A DNA stretch of 64,000 nucleotides from NCBI GenBank assembly GCA_013036095.1, contig JAAXCW010000001.1, positions 372,001 to 436,000 of the forward strand, read 5' to 3'. Shown here piece by piece: positions 8,611 to 17,223 of this stretch (positions are counted from its first letter, which is position 1; each line of letters opens with the position of its first letter). The notes beneath the pieces were generated by a model. It worked only from the letters and a program-made list of their open reading frames with translations. It had not been told where the DNA came from and made no database searches. The DNA comes from Vulcanimicrobiota bacterium. GTDB lineage: Bacteria; Vulcanimicrobiota; Vulcanimicrobiia; Vulcanimicrobiales; Vulcanimicrobiaceae. Made by a program: the position numbers and the translations under genes.

Positions 8611-9090
8611 TTACGAGGTACGCTGCTCGGCAACCCTCGCGACAACCGGAATATCGCCAAACTCGGTGGGGTGGGCCATCAGGTAATCCTGTGCCATGTC
8701 GATCAGCCGCTTCTCGTTGACGTACTTGAGCGCTCGCTTTGCGGCTCCAACGTCGAACCACCGGGCTTCGTCGACTTCGTGATCGTGATTTGCGGTATCC
8801 CCGGAAAGATAGCGCATCAGGTAAAACGTCACGGACTTCTTGTGCTTGAGATGATTGAGGTAAAACCAGTACGAGATGTCGTTCAGCTTGGTGACGATCT
8901 CGGCCCAGCAGCCGGTCTCCTCGCGGACCTCGCGCAAGGCGGCTTGCTCGTGCGATTCCCGCACTTCAACGTGGCCCTTGGGGAGCGTCCAAATCCGCGG
9001 CGTGCCTCGCCCGATGAGCAAAGCATCGTAGGCCGATTCGCGCCGCCGGAGCACGAGCCCGCCGGCGGAAACCTCGAATTTGATTCGCAT
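8611..9090 (-). CDS. Nudix hydrolase
   Basis: 159 residues with a perfect Nudix box, GHVEVRESHEQAALREVREETG (pattern Gx5Ex7REUxEExGU), preceded by IWTLPKGHVE, the MutT/Ap4A-hydrolase style lead-in. It would cleave a nucleoside diphosphate linked to a further moiety; the WTLPKG and late YLMRYL segments suggest an Ap4A- or NTP-cleaning type, but the substrate is inference. It heads the scpAB unit on the minus strand. Confidence 0.88.
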   Translation of the reverse strand: MRIKFEVSAGGLVLRRRESAYDALLIGRGTPRIWTLPKGHVEVRESHEQAALREVREETGCWAEIVTKLNDISYWFYLNHLKHKKSVTFYLMRYLSGDTANHDHEVDEARWFDVGAAKRALKYVNEKRLIDMAQDYLMAHPTEFGDIPVVARVAEQRTS

Positions 9091-9124
9091 CGTAAGCCCC
9101 TAAAGAACCCCTAGAGGACCGGAA

Positions 9125-9147
9125 AGGCGCCCCCGCTGGGGTCGCCT
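9125..9147. terminator. GC-rich inverted repeat between Nudix and prepilin genes
   Basis: AGGCGCCCCC, loop GCT, GGGGTCGCCT: ten base pairs with one mismatch. There is no clear T-run on either side, so intrinsic termination is uncertain. Its position downstream of the prepilin gene (minus strand) is what a transcript end would need. Confidence 0.4.
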
Positions 9148-9188
9148 CCTATTACTTCGATTATAGCCGACGGGCCCAAGAGAGCCTG

Positions 9189-9674
9189 CTAGGGAGGGAC
9201 CGTTCCAACCGGTTCGGGAGACCCCGCGGCCGTGACCGCGCAGGGCAGCAGGCGGCTCTCCGAGGCTGGTCCGGACGAAAACGTGAGTGCGAATCCCCCC
9301 GCGGACGGGCAAGGCTGAGGCGCCACCGCGTGCCCATAGGCGTCGAGCGTAATCGCGAAGGGAGGCTTCCCCAAGGCGGCCTCCGAGACGTCGGCGCGCA
9401 GCGTTTCGGGCGGCGCGTCGGCGGGCGTGAGCGACACGATCGTCCCGCTTCCGCTCGGCGCGATCGCGAAGCTCAGCGTCGCGTTCCCGCCCGCCGCCGA
9501 TGCGACGGTGCGCGCGTGTGCGAAGAGCGCATCGAAAACGGTCGCGGCGGATCGCGTTTCGAACGAACGGTTGCCTAGACTCATCGATGCGAACGCCCAA
9601 AGCATCGCCAGGATCGCAACCGTGAGTAAGACTTCAATCAGACTCGTCCCCCGCTGCTCCTCCACGGAGACCAC
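9189..9674 (-). CDS. Prepilin-like protein with type IV N-methylation signal (GspH-type)
   Basis: 161 residues. Short N-terminal leader ending EEQRG, cleavage expected before TSLIEVLLTVAIL, with the conserved Glu at +5 of the mature protein and a single hydrophobic helix. That is the class III signal of type IV pilins and type II secretion pseudopilins. The rest looks like a GspH/FimT beta domain (two late cysteines could form the usual disulfide). No assembly ATPase, prepilin peptidase or other pilins are nearby, so it is an orphan minor pilin here. Confidence 0.78.
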   Translation of the reverse strand: MVSVEEQRGTSLIEVLLTVAILAMLWAFASMSLGNRSFETRSAATVFDALFAHARTVASAAGGNATLSFAIAPSGSGTIVSLTPADAPPETLRADVSEAALGKPPFAITLDAYGHAVAPQPCPSAGGFALTFSSGPASESRLLPCAVTAAGSPEPVGTVPP

Positions 9675-9743
9675 GGTGCCCGGTTAGGCGATAGCTTCAT
9701 TCCATAAGAGGAAGAAGTCGTCTGTCGCCAGGAGGGATATGCC

Positions 9744-10805
9744 TTGAACCCATCTGCCATTTTTGCAGCGGTCCTCGCCGCGTCTTCACTTTTCACATCG
9801 CTCGTCAATTCGGCCGTCAAAGAGCGAATGGCCTCGACGGGCGCACCAGGTGTTTCGGTCGCGATCGTACGCGCCGGCCGGATTGTCTATGCGCAAGGGT
9901 TTGGCGTTGGAAGATTGGGCGGTCGCACCGTTGATCCTGACACCCGTTTCGAAATCGGTTCGCTGACAAAACAGTTCACGGCAGCGGCGATTCTCCAACT
10001 CAAGGAACGTCGTAAGCTTTCCCTAGACGATCGGCTCGCAAAGTTCGTTCCGCAGTTCCCGCACGCGCGCGAAATCACACTTCGCCAGTTGCTCAATCAA
10101 ACCAGCGGCCTACCGGACTTCATGACCGTAAATCACTTCCTGCACATATCGCATTCCACGCCGGGCGGCTTCTCGAAGATCGAACGCATGGCATCCGGCC
10201 CGCTACACTTCATGCCGGGATCGCACTGGGAATACAGCAACACCAATTACATTGTGCTAGGCCGTGTGGTCGAGATTGCATCGGCGCAACCCTACGATAC
10301 GTACGTGCGCGATCATGTGTTCACTCCAGCAGCTATGCGGCAAAGCTCAACCATCGCGGGCGAGCGCGCCTTGAAGCGCGCGACGGGCTATTGGCGCGGA
10401 TTACAGATGAAAGGCGCGCTGCGGCCGGCGCCCTCGACGCTCGAATCGTGGACGTGGTCCGCCGGCGACATTGTCTCCACGGCCGGAGATATTGCTCGCT
10501 GGGACATCGCTCTTGAGTCAGGAAAAATCATCAGCAAAGCGGACTTCCAATTGATGACCACGCCCGCGCGGCTAAGCAGCGGAAAAATTGACGACTACGG
10601 CTTCCACTGGTGGACCGACCCGCAGCAGGGCCATCGCTTATTTTCAGGACTGGGCGACACCTACGGATTCTCGTCTGCTAATGACATTTTCCCCGACGAC
10701 GATATAGCTATCATCGTTCTTGAAAACATGGCCGTCAATCCCGACGGGAGCTCGGACGCTGCTGAAGGGATCGCCGAGGCAATTTTCAAGGCGATTCAGC
10801 TCTAG
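9744..10805 (+). CDS. Serine hydrolase of the beta-lactamase (class C / DD-peptidase) family
   Basis: 353 residues. The catalytic SxxK is SLTK in FEIGSLTKQFTAAAI, and the YxN motif is YSN in WEYSNTNYIVLG. The third K/HxG box is not obvious and may be the GLGDTYG segment. A hydrophobic N terminus (AIFAAVLAASSLFTSLV) suggests export. A strong AGGAGGG site precedes TTG at 9744; the closer ATG at 9739 runs into a stop after two codons, so TTG is the start. Such proteins are esterases or peptidases more often than lactamases. The gene overlaps the opposing vapD by four bases. Confidence 0.88.
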   Translation: MNPSAIFAAVLAASSLFTSLVNSAVKERMASTGAPGVSVAIVRAGRIVYAQGFGVGRLGGRTVDPDTRFEIGSLTKQFTAAAILQLKERRKLSLDDRLAKFVPQFPHAREITLRQLLNQTSGLPDFMTVNHFLHISHSTPGGFSKIERMASGPLHFMPGSHWEYSNTNYIVLGRVVEIASAQPYDTYVRDHVFTPAAMRQSSTIAGERALKRATGYWRGLQMKGALRPAPSTLESWTWSAGDIVSTAGDIARWDIALESGKIISKADFQLMTTPARLSSGKIDDYGFHWWTDPQQGHRLFSGLGDTYGFSSANDIFPDDDIAIIVLENMAVNPDGSSDAAEGIAEAIFKAIQL

Positions 10806-11092
10806 CCGAACTCGATCGCGGGCGACAGGTCGTTGTTCTCTTCGATGCGCAGCATCCGGATATCGCGCACGCACGTCGAGAACCATTCGAAGCGCTTAGA
10901 GAGCTCCTGGATTGCGAGCACGCACGTCACCGGCGTTACGCGCTCGTCGCCAAAGTAGACGGAGCCTTGGCGCGAACTGAACCCGTGCTCTTCCAGCACG
11001 GCCCGCACATCGAAGTATGCGTTGTTCCAGGATGGCGCCGGATAGGCAGTTTTTAGTAAATCAGTATCGAGGTCAAACGCTATCGCGTACAT
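10802..11092 (-). CDS. vapD: VapD-family endoribonuclease (Cas2-like fold)
   Basis: From the internal ATG at 11092 the protein is 96 residues and starts MYAIAFDLDTDLL, the exact style of VapD. QGSVYFGDE and WFSTCVRDIRMLRIEENNDLS match the family along its whole length. An upstream ATG at 11140 would add 16 proline-rich residues, but a GGGAG site 9 bases before 11092 favours the shorter form. VapD proteins are ribonucleases structurally related to Cas2 and in some species pair with an antitoxin (VapX). I see no partner gene. It converges on the beta-lactamase-like gene. Confidence 0.85.
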   Translation of the reverse strand: MYAIAFDLDTDLLKTAYPAPSWNNAYFDVRAVLEEHGFSSRQGSVYFGDERVTPVTCVLAIQELSKRFEWFSTCVRDIRMLRIEENNDLSPAIEFG

Positions 11093-11184
11093 GCGGCGCA
11101 CTCCCGTCGGCGGCGGCGGGAGATCTAATTGCAAACTCATCTCCCTGCCATCATATCACGCGTTGCGGTAAGAATCGCAAGGGG

Positions 11185-12663
11185 TTATGACGCCGGCCGC
11201 CACCGGAGATCGGGTTCGCGGGCGGCGCGTGTTTCGTCGAGACGGCCGACGACCGTGGTGATCGGCGCCGCTAAAATTTTCTCGGGTTCGCGCTTCGCCG
11301 TTTCGACGATGTCGCGCAGCGTGTCGACGAATGCGTCGAGCGTTTCCTTCGACTCGGTCTCGGTCGGCTCGATCATCAGACACTCGGGAACGATGAGCGG
11401 GAAGTACATCGTCGGCGCCATATAGCCGCGGTCGAGCAGCGCTTTGGCGATGTCGAGCGCACGCACGCCGGTCTGCTTCTTTAGCTCCTGCGCCGACGCG
11501 ACGAACTCGTGACGGCAAATCTCGTCGTACGGCGTCTCCAAGAACTCGCGAATCTTGACGCGCAGGTAATTCGCGTTGAGAACGGCGAGTTGCGAGACTT
11601 TCGTCAGCCCCTCCGCCCCGTTAGCATACACGTACGCCAGCGCGCGCACGATGTGCGCAAAGTTCGACCAGAACGACCGCATCGGACCGATGCTCTTTGG
11701 GATGTCGAAATCTAAGACGAACAACTCGTTCTTCTTCCGGACGTACGGCGTCGGCAAGAAATCGAGCAAATGCTTCGCTACGCCGAGTGGCCCCGATCCC
11801 GCACCGCCGCCGCCGTGCGGAATCGTAAACGTCTTGTGCAAGTTGAGGTGCATGAGGTCGAAGCCCATGTCGCCCGGCCGGGCGTTGCCCATCAGCGCGT
11901 TGGCGTTCGCGCCGTCGTAATAGCAAAGGCCGCCTGCTTCATGCACCGCGCGCGTGATCTCGTGCACGTGATCTTCGAAGAGGCCGAGCGTGTTGGGATT
12001 GGTCATCATCACGACGGCGGTGTCGTCGCCGAGCACCTTCTTCACTTCATCCACGCTCACACGCCCGCGTTTGTCGCTCTTGAGCGAGATGACTTTGAAA
12101 CCGCACATCGCCGCCGAGGCCGGATTCGTGCCGTGGGCCGTATCCGGAACGATGACCTTATCACGTTTGCTCTCGCCGCGACTCTTGAAGTAGGCCTTGG
12201 CGATCAGCAGCGCCGCTAGTTCGGCGTGCGCGCCGGCCGAAGGATTGAGCGAAAACGCCGCCATGCCGAAGAGCGAGCAGAGGCTGCGCTCGAGCTCCCA
12301 CATGATCCGCAGCGCACCTTGAGCCTGCGCGTCGGGAGTGTACGGATGCAAGTCGCGCAGCCCCGGAAGATTCGCCATCGCGTCGTTGACGCGCGGATTG
12401 TACTTCATCGTGCACGAGCCGAGCGGGTAGAAGCCGACGTCGATGCCAAACGTTCGCTGCGAAAGCCGGGTAAAATGACGCACGACGTCCATCTCGCTGT
12501 TGTCCGGAATCGGGAGGTCGGCGCGCAACCTCTCGCGCGGCAAGAATTCATCTAAATTTTTTCCGCGCTCGAAATAGCGATTGGCCCGGCCGTCCTGCCC
12601 GGATTCGAAGATGAGCGGCGAGGCCGTATGGTCAGACACGGGCGTGGACATGTACGACCTCAT
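11185..12663 (-). CDS. gcvPB: Glycine dehydrogenase (decarboxylating) subunit 2
   Basis: 492 residues, the PLP-binding half of the two-subunit P-protein. The lysine that binds PLP is in LNLHKTFTIPHGGGG (about Lys277), with GTNPASAAM and DGANANALMG upstream. It decarboxylates glycine and passes the aminomethyl group to lipoyl-GcvH. It overlaps gcvPA by 32 bases; a start at the second ATG (12651, MSTPVSD) is equally possible. It is the last gene of the minus-strand glycine cleavage unit. Confidence 0.95.
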   Translation of the reverse strand: MRSYMSTPVSDHTASPLIFESGQDGRANRYFERGKNLDEFLPRERLRADLPIPDNSEMDVVRHFTRLSQRTFGIDVGFYPLGSCTMKYNPRVNDAMANLPGLRDLHPYTPDAQAQGALRIMWELERSLCSLFGMAAFSLNPSAGAHAELAALLIAKAYFKSRGESKRDKVIVPDTAHGTNPASAAMCGFKVISLKSDKRGRVSVDEVKKVLGDDTAVVMMTNPNTLGLFEDHVHEITRAVHEAGGLCYYDGANANALMGNARPGDMGFDLMHLNLHKTFTIPHGGGGAGSGPLGVAKHLLDFLPTPYVRKKNELFVLDFDIPKSIGPMRSFWSNFAHIVRALAYVYANGAEGLTKVSQLAVLNANYLRVKIREFLETPYDEICRHEFVASAQELKKQTGVRALDIAKALLDRGYMAPTMYFPLIVPECLMIEPTETESKETLDAFVDTLRDIVETAKREPEKILAAPITTVVGRLDETRAAREPDLRWRPAS

Positions 12664-13993
12664 GCAGAGCTTTGGCGAGCTTTTGAATATCTTGCGGCGT
12701 CGTCATTTCCGTCGCCGCCATCAGAATGCAATTGTCGTACTCGGGATAGTAGCGTCCGAGATCGACGCCGCCTAAAACGCCGCGCTGCTCGAGTTTCGCC
12801 AGCGCGTGTCGCGCCGGCTGATGCACGCAGACGACGATTTCGTTGAAATGCGGCGCCGGAAATTTCAGCGAACAGCCGTCGATTGCATCGACTGCTGCCG
12901 CCAGTTCGCGCGTGCGCTGAAGATTCGCCGCCGCGACGTCGCGCAAACCGGTCTTTCCGACGAGCGCCAGATACATTGTCGCGATCAGCGCGCAGTGCGC
13001 CTGGTTCGTGCAAATATTCGACGTCGCGCGTTCTCTACGGATGTGCTGCTCGCGCGCCTGCAATGTCAGAACGTAACCTTCTTTGCCCTGCGAATCGACG
13101 GTCTTTCCGGCGAGCCGCCCCGGAATGCGGCGCAGATGCTCCTTCGTTGCAGCGATAAATCCGACGTACGGACCGCCGTAAGCCACCGGGACACCGAAGC
13201 TCTGCGCTTCACCCGCGACGACGCCGGCGCCCCACTGCGACGGCGGCTGCAGCGCCCCGAGCGAGATGGCCTCAGCGATCACCGCTATCAAAACGGTGCC
13301 ACTCTCTTTCAGCGCGGCTTGCTCAGCCGAACCGGGTGTGTCGATAACGCCGAAGAAGTTAGGCGATTGGATCGCAACGCACGCGTATTCCTTGGTCGCG
13401 GTTAAACGCGCAAGTTCGCCGAGATCGGTGGTGCCGTCGGTTGCCACCGGCAGTTCTTCGATCGCCACATCCAAACCGTCGCAATAGGTTTTCAGGACCG
13501 CACGGTAGTTTGGATGAATCGCGCGCGAGACCAATATTTTTTGCCGGCCGTTTTCATTGAGCGCCATGATTGCGGCCTCGGCCAGCGCGGTCGCGCCGTC
13601 ATAGACCGAAGCGTTTGCGATATCCATTCCGGTGAGCAGACACATGTAGGTCTGCCACTCGTAGATCGCTTGCAGATAGCCTTGCGATACTTCCGCCTGG
13701 TAGGGCGTGTACGCGGTAAGAAACTCGCCGCGCATGGCGAGCGCGCTGATCGCCGGCGGAGCGTAGTGCCGGTAGCTGCCCGCGCCGAGAAAAGAAACGA
13801 ACGAAGCCCCCGGATTCATGCGCGCGAACTCTTCGAAGCGGCTCACGATTCCGGTCTCCGGCAGGGCCGGAACCACCTCGAGTTTTTCGCGCAACTTGAC
13901 CGCGTCGGGAACGCGCAGCAGCGCATCGAGCGACTCGACGCCGACCGTCTGCAGCATCTGCGCGACGTCGGCTTTAGTGTGGGGCGTGTACAA
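12632..13993 (-). CDS. gcvPA: Glycine dehydrogenase (decarboxylating) subunit 1
   Basis: 453 residues, complete. Motifs typical of the N-terminal P-protein half: SFLGAGSYRHYAPPAISALAMRGEFLTAYTPYQAEVSQGYLQAIYEWQT (positions about 65-115) and the TSNICTNQAHCALIATMYL segment near 340. It forms the heterotetramer with GcvPB. The gap to gcvH is 3 bases, so both are on one transcript. Confidence 0.96.
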   Translation of the reverse strand: MYTPHTKADVAQMLQTVGVESLDALLRVPDAVKLREKLEVVPALPETGIVSRFEEFARMNPGASFVSFLGAGSYRHYAPPAISALAMRGEFLTAYTPYQAEVSQGYLQAIYEWQTYMCLLTGMDIANASVYDGATALAEAAIMALNENGRQKILVSRAIHPNYRAVLKTYCDGLDVAIEELPVATDGTTDLGELARLTATKEYACVAIQSPNFFGVIDTPGSAEQAALKESGTVLIAVIAEAISLGALQPPSQWGAGVVAGEAQSFGVPVAYGGPYVGFIAATKEHLRRIPGRLAGKTVDSQGKEGYVLTLQAREQHIRRERATSNICTNQAHCALIATMYLALVGKTGLRDVAAANLQRTRELAAAVDAIDGCSLKFPAPHFNEIVVCVHQPARHALAKLEQRGVLGGVDLGRYYPEYDNCILMAATEMTTPQDIQKLAKALHEVVHVHARV

Positions 13994-13996
13994 GGG

Positions 13997-14377
13997 TTAG
14001 CTTTCTTTGGTGAAGCTCTCGTAGTCGGCGGCCGACATCAGCCCCGACGTTTGCGCGCCGGAAAGCTTCACTTTGAAGAGCCAGCCGCCTTCGAAGGGCT
14101 CGCGGTTGACCAGCGCCGGATCGTTCTCGAGCCCCGCGTTGATCTCGGTAACTTCTCCGCCGACTGGGGTGAACAGATCGGAAACGGCTTTCACCGATTC
14201 AACGACGCCGACCGCGGCGAACTGCGCGATCTGTTTGCCGGCTTTGGGGAGTTCGACGTAGACGATATCGCCGAGCGAATCTTGCGCGTAGTCGGTGATG
14301 CCGACCGTTGCGTTATCGCCGTCGATCTTCACCCATTCGTGCTCTTTGCTGTAGAGCAAGCCTTCAGGCTGCGCCAA
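13997..14377 (-). CDS. gcvH: Glycine cleavage system H protein
   Basis: 126 residues, standard length. The lipoylation site is VESVKAVSDLFTPV with Lys63 as the attachment residue. It shuttles the aminomethyl group between P and T proteins. Its start overlaps the end of gcvT by 14 bases. Confidence 0.97.
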   Translation of the reverse strand: MAQPEGLLYSKEHEWVKIDGDNATVGITDYAQDSLGDIVYVELPKAGKQIAQFAAVGVVESVKAVSDLFTPVGGEVTEINAGLENDPALVNREPFEGGWLFKVKLSGAQTSGLMSAADYESFTKES

Positions 14378-15467
14378 TCTTGTAACTCCTCTTGTAAAAT
14401 GGAAGCTCTACGACCTTAGCGCCGTAGGCGGTCCCGCGAATGTGAACCACTACGTCCGTGCCGGGAGTTGCGGCTTCCTTTTCCACCAGCGCTGTTCCGA
14501 TGCTCTTGTTCCCGACCGACGGCCCGATCGATCCGCTGCGGATCTCGCCCACGCGCTTCTCGCCCAGGAAAACGTGATAGCCTTCGCGCGCGGGCGCGCG
14601 CCCGTCCATCACGATCCCCACGATGCGCGGGTAGTCGTCGCGGCTCTGCTGCTCTTCCAGTGCGGCTTTCCCAAGAAACTCCGGCTTGCTCATCTTGACC
14701 ACCCAGGCCAAGCCGGCTTGCAGCGGCGTGATCTCTTCGGTGAGCTCGTGTCCGTAGAGCGGCATGCCCGCTTCCAGACGCAAGACGTCACGCGCTCCCA
14801 AACCGGCGGGGATTAAGCCGTTGCCCGCATTGTCGGCCAGAAGTTTCGTCCATATCTCGGGTGCGTCGGCTCCGTCGATGAAAAGCTCAAAGCCGTCTTC
14901 TCCGGTATATCCGGTTCGCGCGATGACGGCTTTCTTGCCGTAGACGCTGCCTTCAGTACAAAAATAATATTTGAGGCCGTTCACGTCCGCGTCGGAATGA
15001 GACTGCAGCATCTCGACCGAGCGCGGTCCCTGAATCGCGATCAGTGCGTTGCGGCCGTGCAGCGACGTCAGCTTCACGCCTGAGCCGCCGGCGTTATCGT
15101 TGAGAAGTTTCCACATCTTTCCGGCATTGCCGGCGTTGACGACCAGCAGCCAGCGATTGGGCAGACGGTAGAAAATGACGTCGTCGTGCGCGCCGCCGCG
15201 TTCGTTGGTAAAAATATTGTAGCGCGCTTGCCATGGTTTCATCGTGGGAACCGCGTTGACGGTCATCCGGTCGGCCCACTCGGCCACGCCCTCGCCTTCC
15301 AAAACGAACTGGCCCATGTGCGAGAGATCGAAAAGCCCCGCGGCTTTACGCACCGCTTCGTGCTCTTGCAGAATGCTTTGGTACTGCAGGGGCATGTCGA
15401 AGCCGCCGAACGGAATCAGCCGGGCGCGCAGTGTCACGTGCTCGTCGTAAAGGGCGGTGCGTTTCAT
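14364..15467 (-). CDS. gcvT: Glycine cleavage system T protein (aminomethyltransferase)
   Basis: 367 residues from the ATG at 15467, which overlaps the upstream thioesterase stop by four bases. The frame stays open further upstream but that extension is arginine-rich shadow sequence. Family motifs: LPFGGFDMPLQYQSI-like start (IPFGGFDMPLQY), FDLSHMGQF, ALIAIQGPRSVEML, RTGYTGEDGFELF and GARDVLRLEAGMPLYGHEL. It transfers methylene to tetrahydrofolate. No glycine riboswitch can precede it because the coding sequences overlap. Confidence 0.96.
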   Translation of the reverse strand: MKRTALYDEHVTLRARLIPFGGFDMPLQYQSILQEHEAVRKAAGLFDLSHMGQFVLEGEGVAEWADRMTVNAVPTMKPWQARYNIFTNERGGAHDDVIFYRLPNRWLLVVNAGNAGKMWKLLNDNAGGSGVKLTSLHGRNALIAIQGPRSVEMLQSHSDADVNGLKYYFCTEGSVYGKKAVIARTGYTGEDGFELFIDGADAPEIWTKLLADNAGNGLIPAGLGARDVLRLEAGMPLYGHELTEEITPLQAGLAWVVKMSKPEFLGKAALEEQQSRDDYPRIVGIVMDGRAPAREGYHVFLGEKRVGEIRSGSIGPSVGNKSIGTALVEKEAATPGTDVVVHIRGTAYGAKVVELPFYKRSYKIGAA

Positions 15468-15901
15468 TTTTTTGCCGGTTTTTCGTTGGGGTAAGAATTC
15501 AAGTAGTTGAGCGTCGAGTGCGCGACCACTTTTTCGCCGCTTCGCACCGTGACTTCGCCGTAACAGATGCGTCGTCCGGCCCGCAAGACGGTTGCTTCCG
15601 CAACGAGATCGTGCGGTCCGACCGCGGGCGCCAGAAAATTGCATTGCAGCGAAACGGTGGTCGTGTCTTGGTCGCGTCCGTACAGCGACGCGAGCGCCAC
15701 GTAGAAGACGGTGTCGCAGAGGCTCACGATCGCGCCGCCGTGAACCGCTCCCGTACCGTTGGAGATCTGTGAACGATACGGCATGCGCATAACCGCGGTG
15801 CCGTTGCCGACGCTCTCGAGCTTCAGGTCGAGCAGCTCGACAAAGTACGAGCGCTCCTTATCCCACTGCCGCCGGACCGACTCTTGATCGATCGAGCTCA
15901 A
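15464..15901 (-). CDS. PaaI-type hotdog thioesterase
   Basis: 145 residues with the hotdog signature NGTGAVHGGAIVSLCDTVFYVAL; the HGGA(I) turn and the following Asp are the usual catalytic region of PaaI-like acyl-CoA thioesterases. The later SLQCNFLAPAVGPHDLVAEATVLRAGRR is the second conserved half. Coupled by four-base overlaps to speE upstream and gcvT downstream. The acyl substrate is unknown, and nothing in its neighbours fixes it. Confidence 0.86.
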   Translation of the reverse strand: MSSIDQESVRRQWDKERSYFVELLDLKLESVGNGTAVMRMPYRSQISNGTGAVHGGAIVSLCDTVFYVALASLYGRDQDTTTVSLQCNFLAPAVGPHDLVAEATVLRAGRRICYGEVTVRSGEKVVAHSTLNYLNSYPNEKPAKK

Positions 15902-16785
15902 AACGTATCTCCGCCTTGCGCCAGCGCGCGCCGCAGGTACAGCGGCAGCGCGAAGAGCCGCCGATGCGTCTGCGCGTCATAAAAGAAATTTTCGCCGCGC
16001 AATTCTCTACAGTACGGCTCAATTTCGCCTTCTTCCAGCCGGGCAAGATCGACGTCATCGCTGCACGCGATGAACGCCCAGTCGTTGTCGAACGCCGGCA
16101 CGTGCGTGTAGTACGAAGCGATGTGGTTGTAGTATTTCCGCAGCGTGCGCGCCATCTTGGCGTGCAGCGACAGGTTGTGAAACCCCGCCGTGCTCGCTTG
16201 CAGAACGTAGATGCCGCCCGGTGCGAGGCGGTTTTTGATGTCCCGAAAAACTGCGTCGCAAAATAAGGGGTTGCTGGGAGAGTCTTCCAGCGGTTCGGTC
16301 AGATCCGAGATGATGACGCCGTAGTGCTCTTTATCTTCGGCCAAAAACTTCAGCGCATCGCCGACGATCACGCGCGCACGCTTCTCGTCAAAAGCTCCCG
16401 CGGACCATTCCGGCAAGTATCGTTTGGAGAGCTCGACGACGTCGCCGTCGATGTCGACCATGGTGGCGCGCCGAACCCCGGCATAGCGCAATACTTCGCG
16501 GAGCGTCGCGCCCTCGCCGCCGCCGAGTATTAAGACCTCGGAACGGTCGCCTGCGCCGGCCATCGCGGGATGCACCAGCGCCTCGTGATAGATCTTTTCA
16601 TCGGCTTGAGAGCTCTGCGTGTCGCCGTCGAGTATGAGCATCTTCCCGAAAACGGGCGTGCCGATAATACCGATATCTTGGAATTGCGAGCGCCCCGCGT
16701 AGTAGACGCGATCGACCGCGTGGTAATGTGCCTCGGTGGGAGCGAATTGCTCGACATACCACTGCCAACGTTCGGTCTTCGGCAT
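15898..16785 (-). CDS. speE: Polyamine aminopropyltransferase (spermidine synthase)
   Basis: 295 residues. The AdoMet-like fold motif LILGGGEGATLREVLRY, then MVDIDGDVVELSKRYLP, and ISDLTEPLEDSPSNPLF, which holds the Asp general base region. N-terminal YYAGRSQFQDIGIIGTPVFGKMLILDGDTQSSQADEKIYHE is the classic substrate entry region. It transfers aminopropyl from decarboxylated AdoMet to a diamine. SpeD, which makes that donor, is directly upstream. An intrinsic terminator-like hairpin separates the two. Confidence 0.94.
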   Translation of the reverse strand: MPKTERWQWYVEQFAPTEAHYHAVDRVYYAGRSQFQDIGIIGTPVFGKMLILDGDTQSSQADEKIYHEALVHPAMAGAGDRSEVLILGGGEGATLREVLRYAGVRRATMVDIDGDVVELSKRYLPEWSAGAFDEKRARVIVGDALKFLAEDKEHYGVIISDLTEPLEDSPSNPLFCDAVFRDIKNRLAPGGIYVLQASTAGFHNLSLHAKMARTLRKYYNHIASYYTHVPAFDNDWAFIACSDDVDLARLEEGEIEPYCRELRGENFFYDAQTHRRLFALPLYLRRALAQGGDTF

Positions 16786-16794
16786 CGCTTACGA

Positions 16795-16819
16795 AATAAA
16801 AACCGCGGGTTAGGCGGTT
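16795..16819 (-). terminator. Terminator or attenuator between speD and speE
   Basis: On the minus strand AACCGC, loop CTAACCC, GCGGTT is followed by TTTATTT. The hairpin includes the speD stop codon in its loop. It could end most speD transcripts or attenuate read-through into speE, so speD may be made in excess of the downstream genes. Confidence 0.6.
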
Positions 16820-17223
16820 CGCGGTCGATCTTTTGCTTCGGTTGCCGTTACGACGTGGGTAAAGGTCCCGTTCTTTGCTTCGATGCCCCGTTTGAATTCG
16901 GTGGTCAGCATTCGCTTTGCGGAGAGAACTTTGGCTGCGTGTAAACATGCCAGCCACGGGTCCGTGTGGTCGCCGCACGTGTAAAAGTCCATGGCGGCGT
17001 ATCTCTTTTCAGGCCAGGTGTGGATCGAGAGATGCGATTCTGCCAGAATCACCGTGCCCGAGACGCCCTGCGGCTCGAAACGGTGAAACGAACTCTGCAG
17101 AATAGTCGCGTTGGCGGCTCGCGCCGCTGCGACCATCATGGCGTGGACGCCGTCTACGTCCGAAAGTGCGGTCGGGTCACACCCCGAGAGTTCGCACACG
17201 ATGTGCGTACCGAGTGCTTTCAA
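16810..17223 (-). CDS. speD: S-adenosylmethionine decarboxylase proenzyme (prokaryotic class)
   Basis: 137 residues from a TTG at 17223, preceded at 7 bases by GAGGAGAG. This start makes the self-cleaving serine of AESHLSIHTWPE residue 63, with His68 and Cys83 (FYTCGDH), the same numbers as the well-studied Thermotoga enzyme. A longer frame from GTG 17256 would add 11 residues with no good ribosome site. It yields decarboxylated AdoMet through a pyruvoyl cofactor for SpeE. Confidence 0.94.
   Translation of the reverse strand: MKALGTHIVCELSGCDPTALSDVDGVHAMMVAAARAANATILQSSFHRFEPQGVSGTVILAESHLSIHTWPEKRYAAMDFYTCGDHTDPWLACLHAAKVLSAKRMLTTEFKRGIEAKNGTFTHVVTATEAKDRPRTA

Noticed and set aside
14378-15500. 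Glycine riboswitch upstream of gcvT
   Set aside because: The upstream thioesterase gene overlaps gcvT by four bases, leaving no leader; no aptamer consensus seen in the operon.
15468-15644. N-terminal extension of GcvT by 59 residues
   Set aside because: Arg/Ser-rich shadow of the thioesterase gene; the family start MKRTALYDEHV matches ATG 15467.
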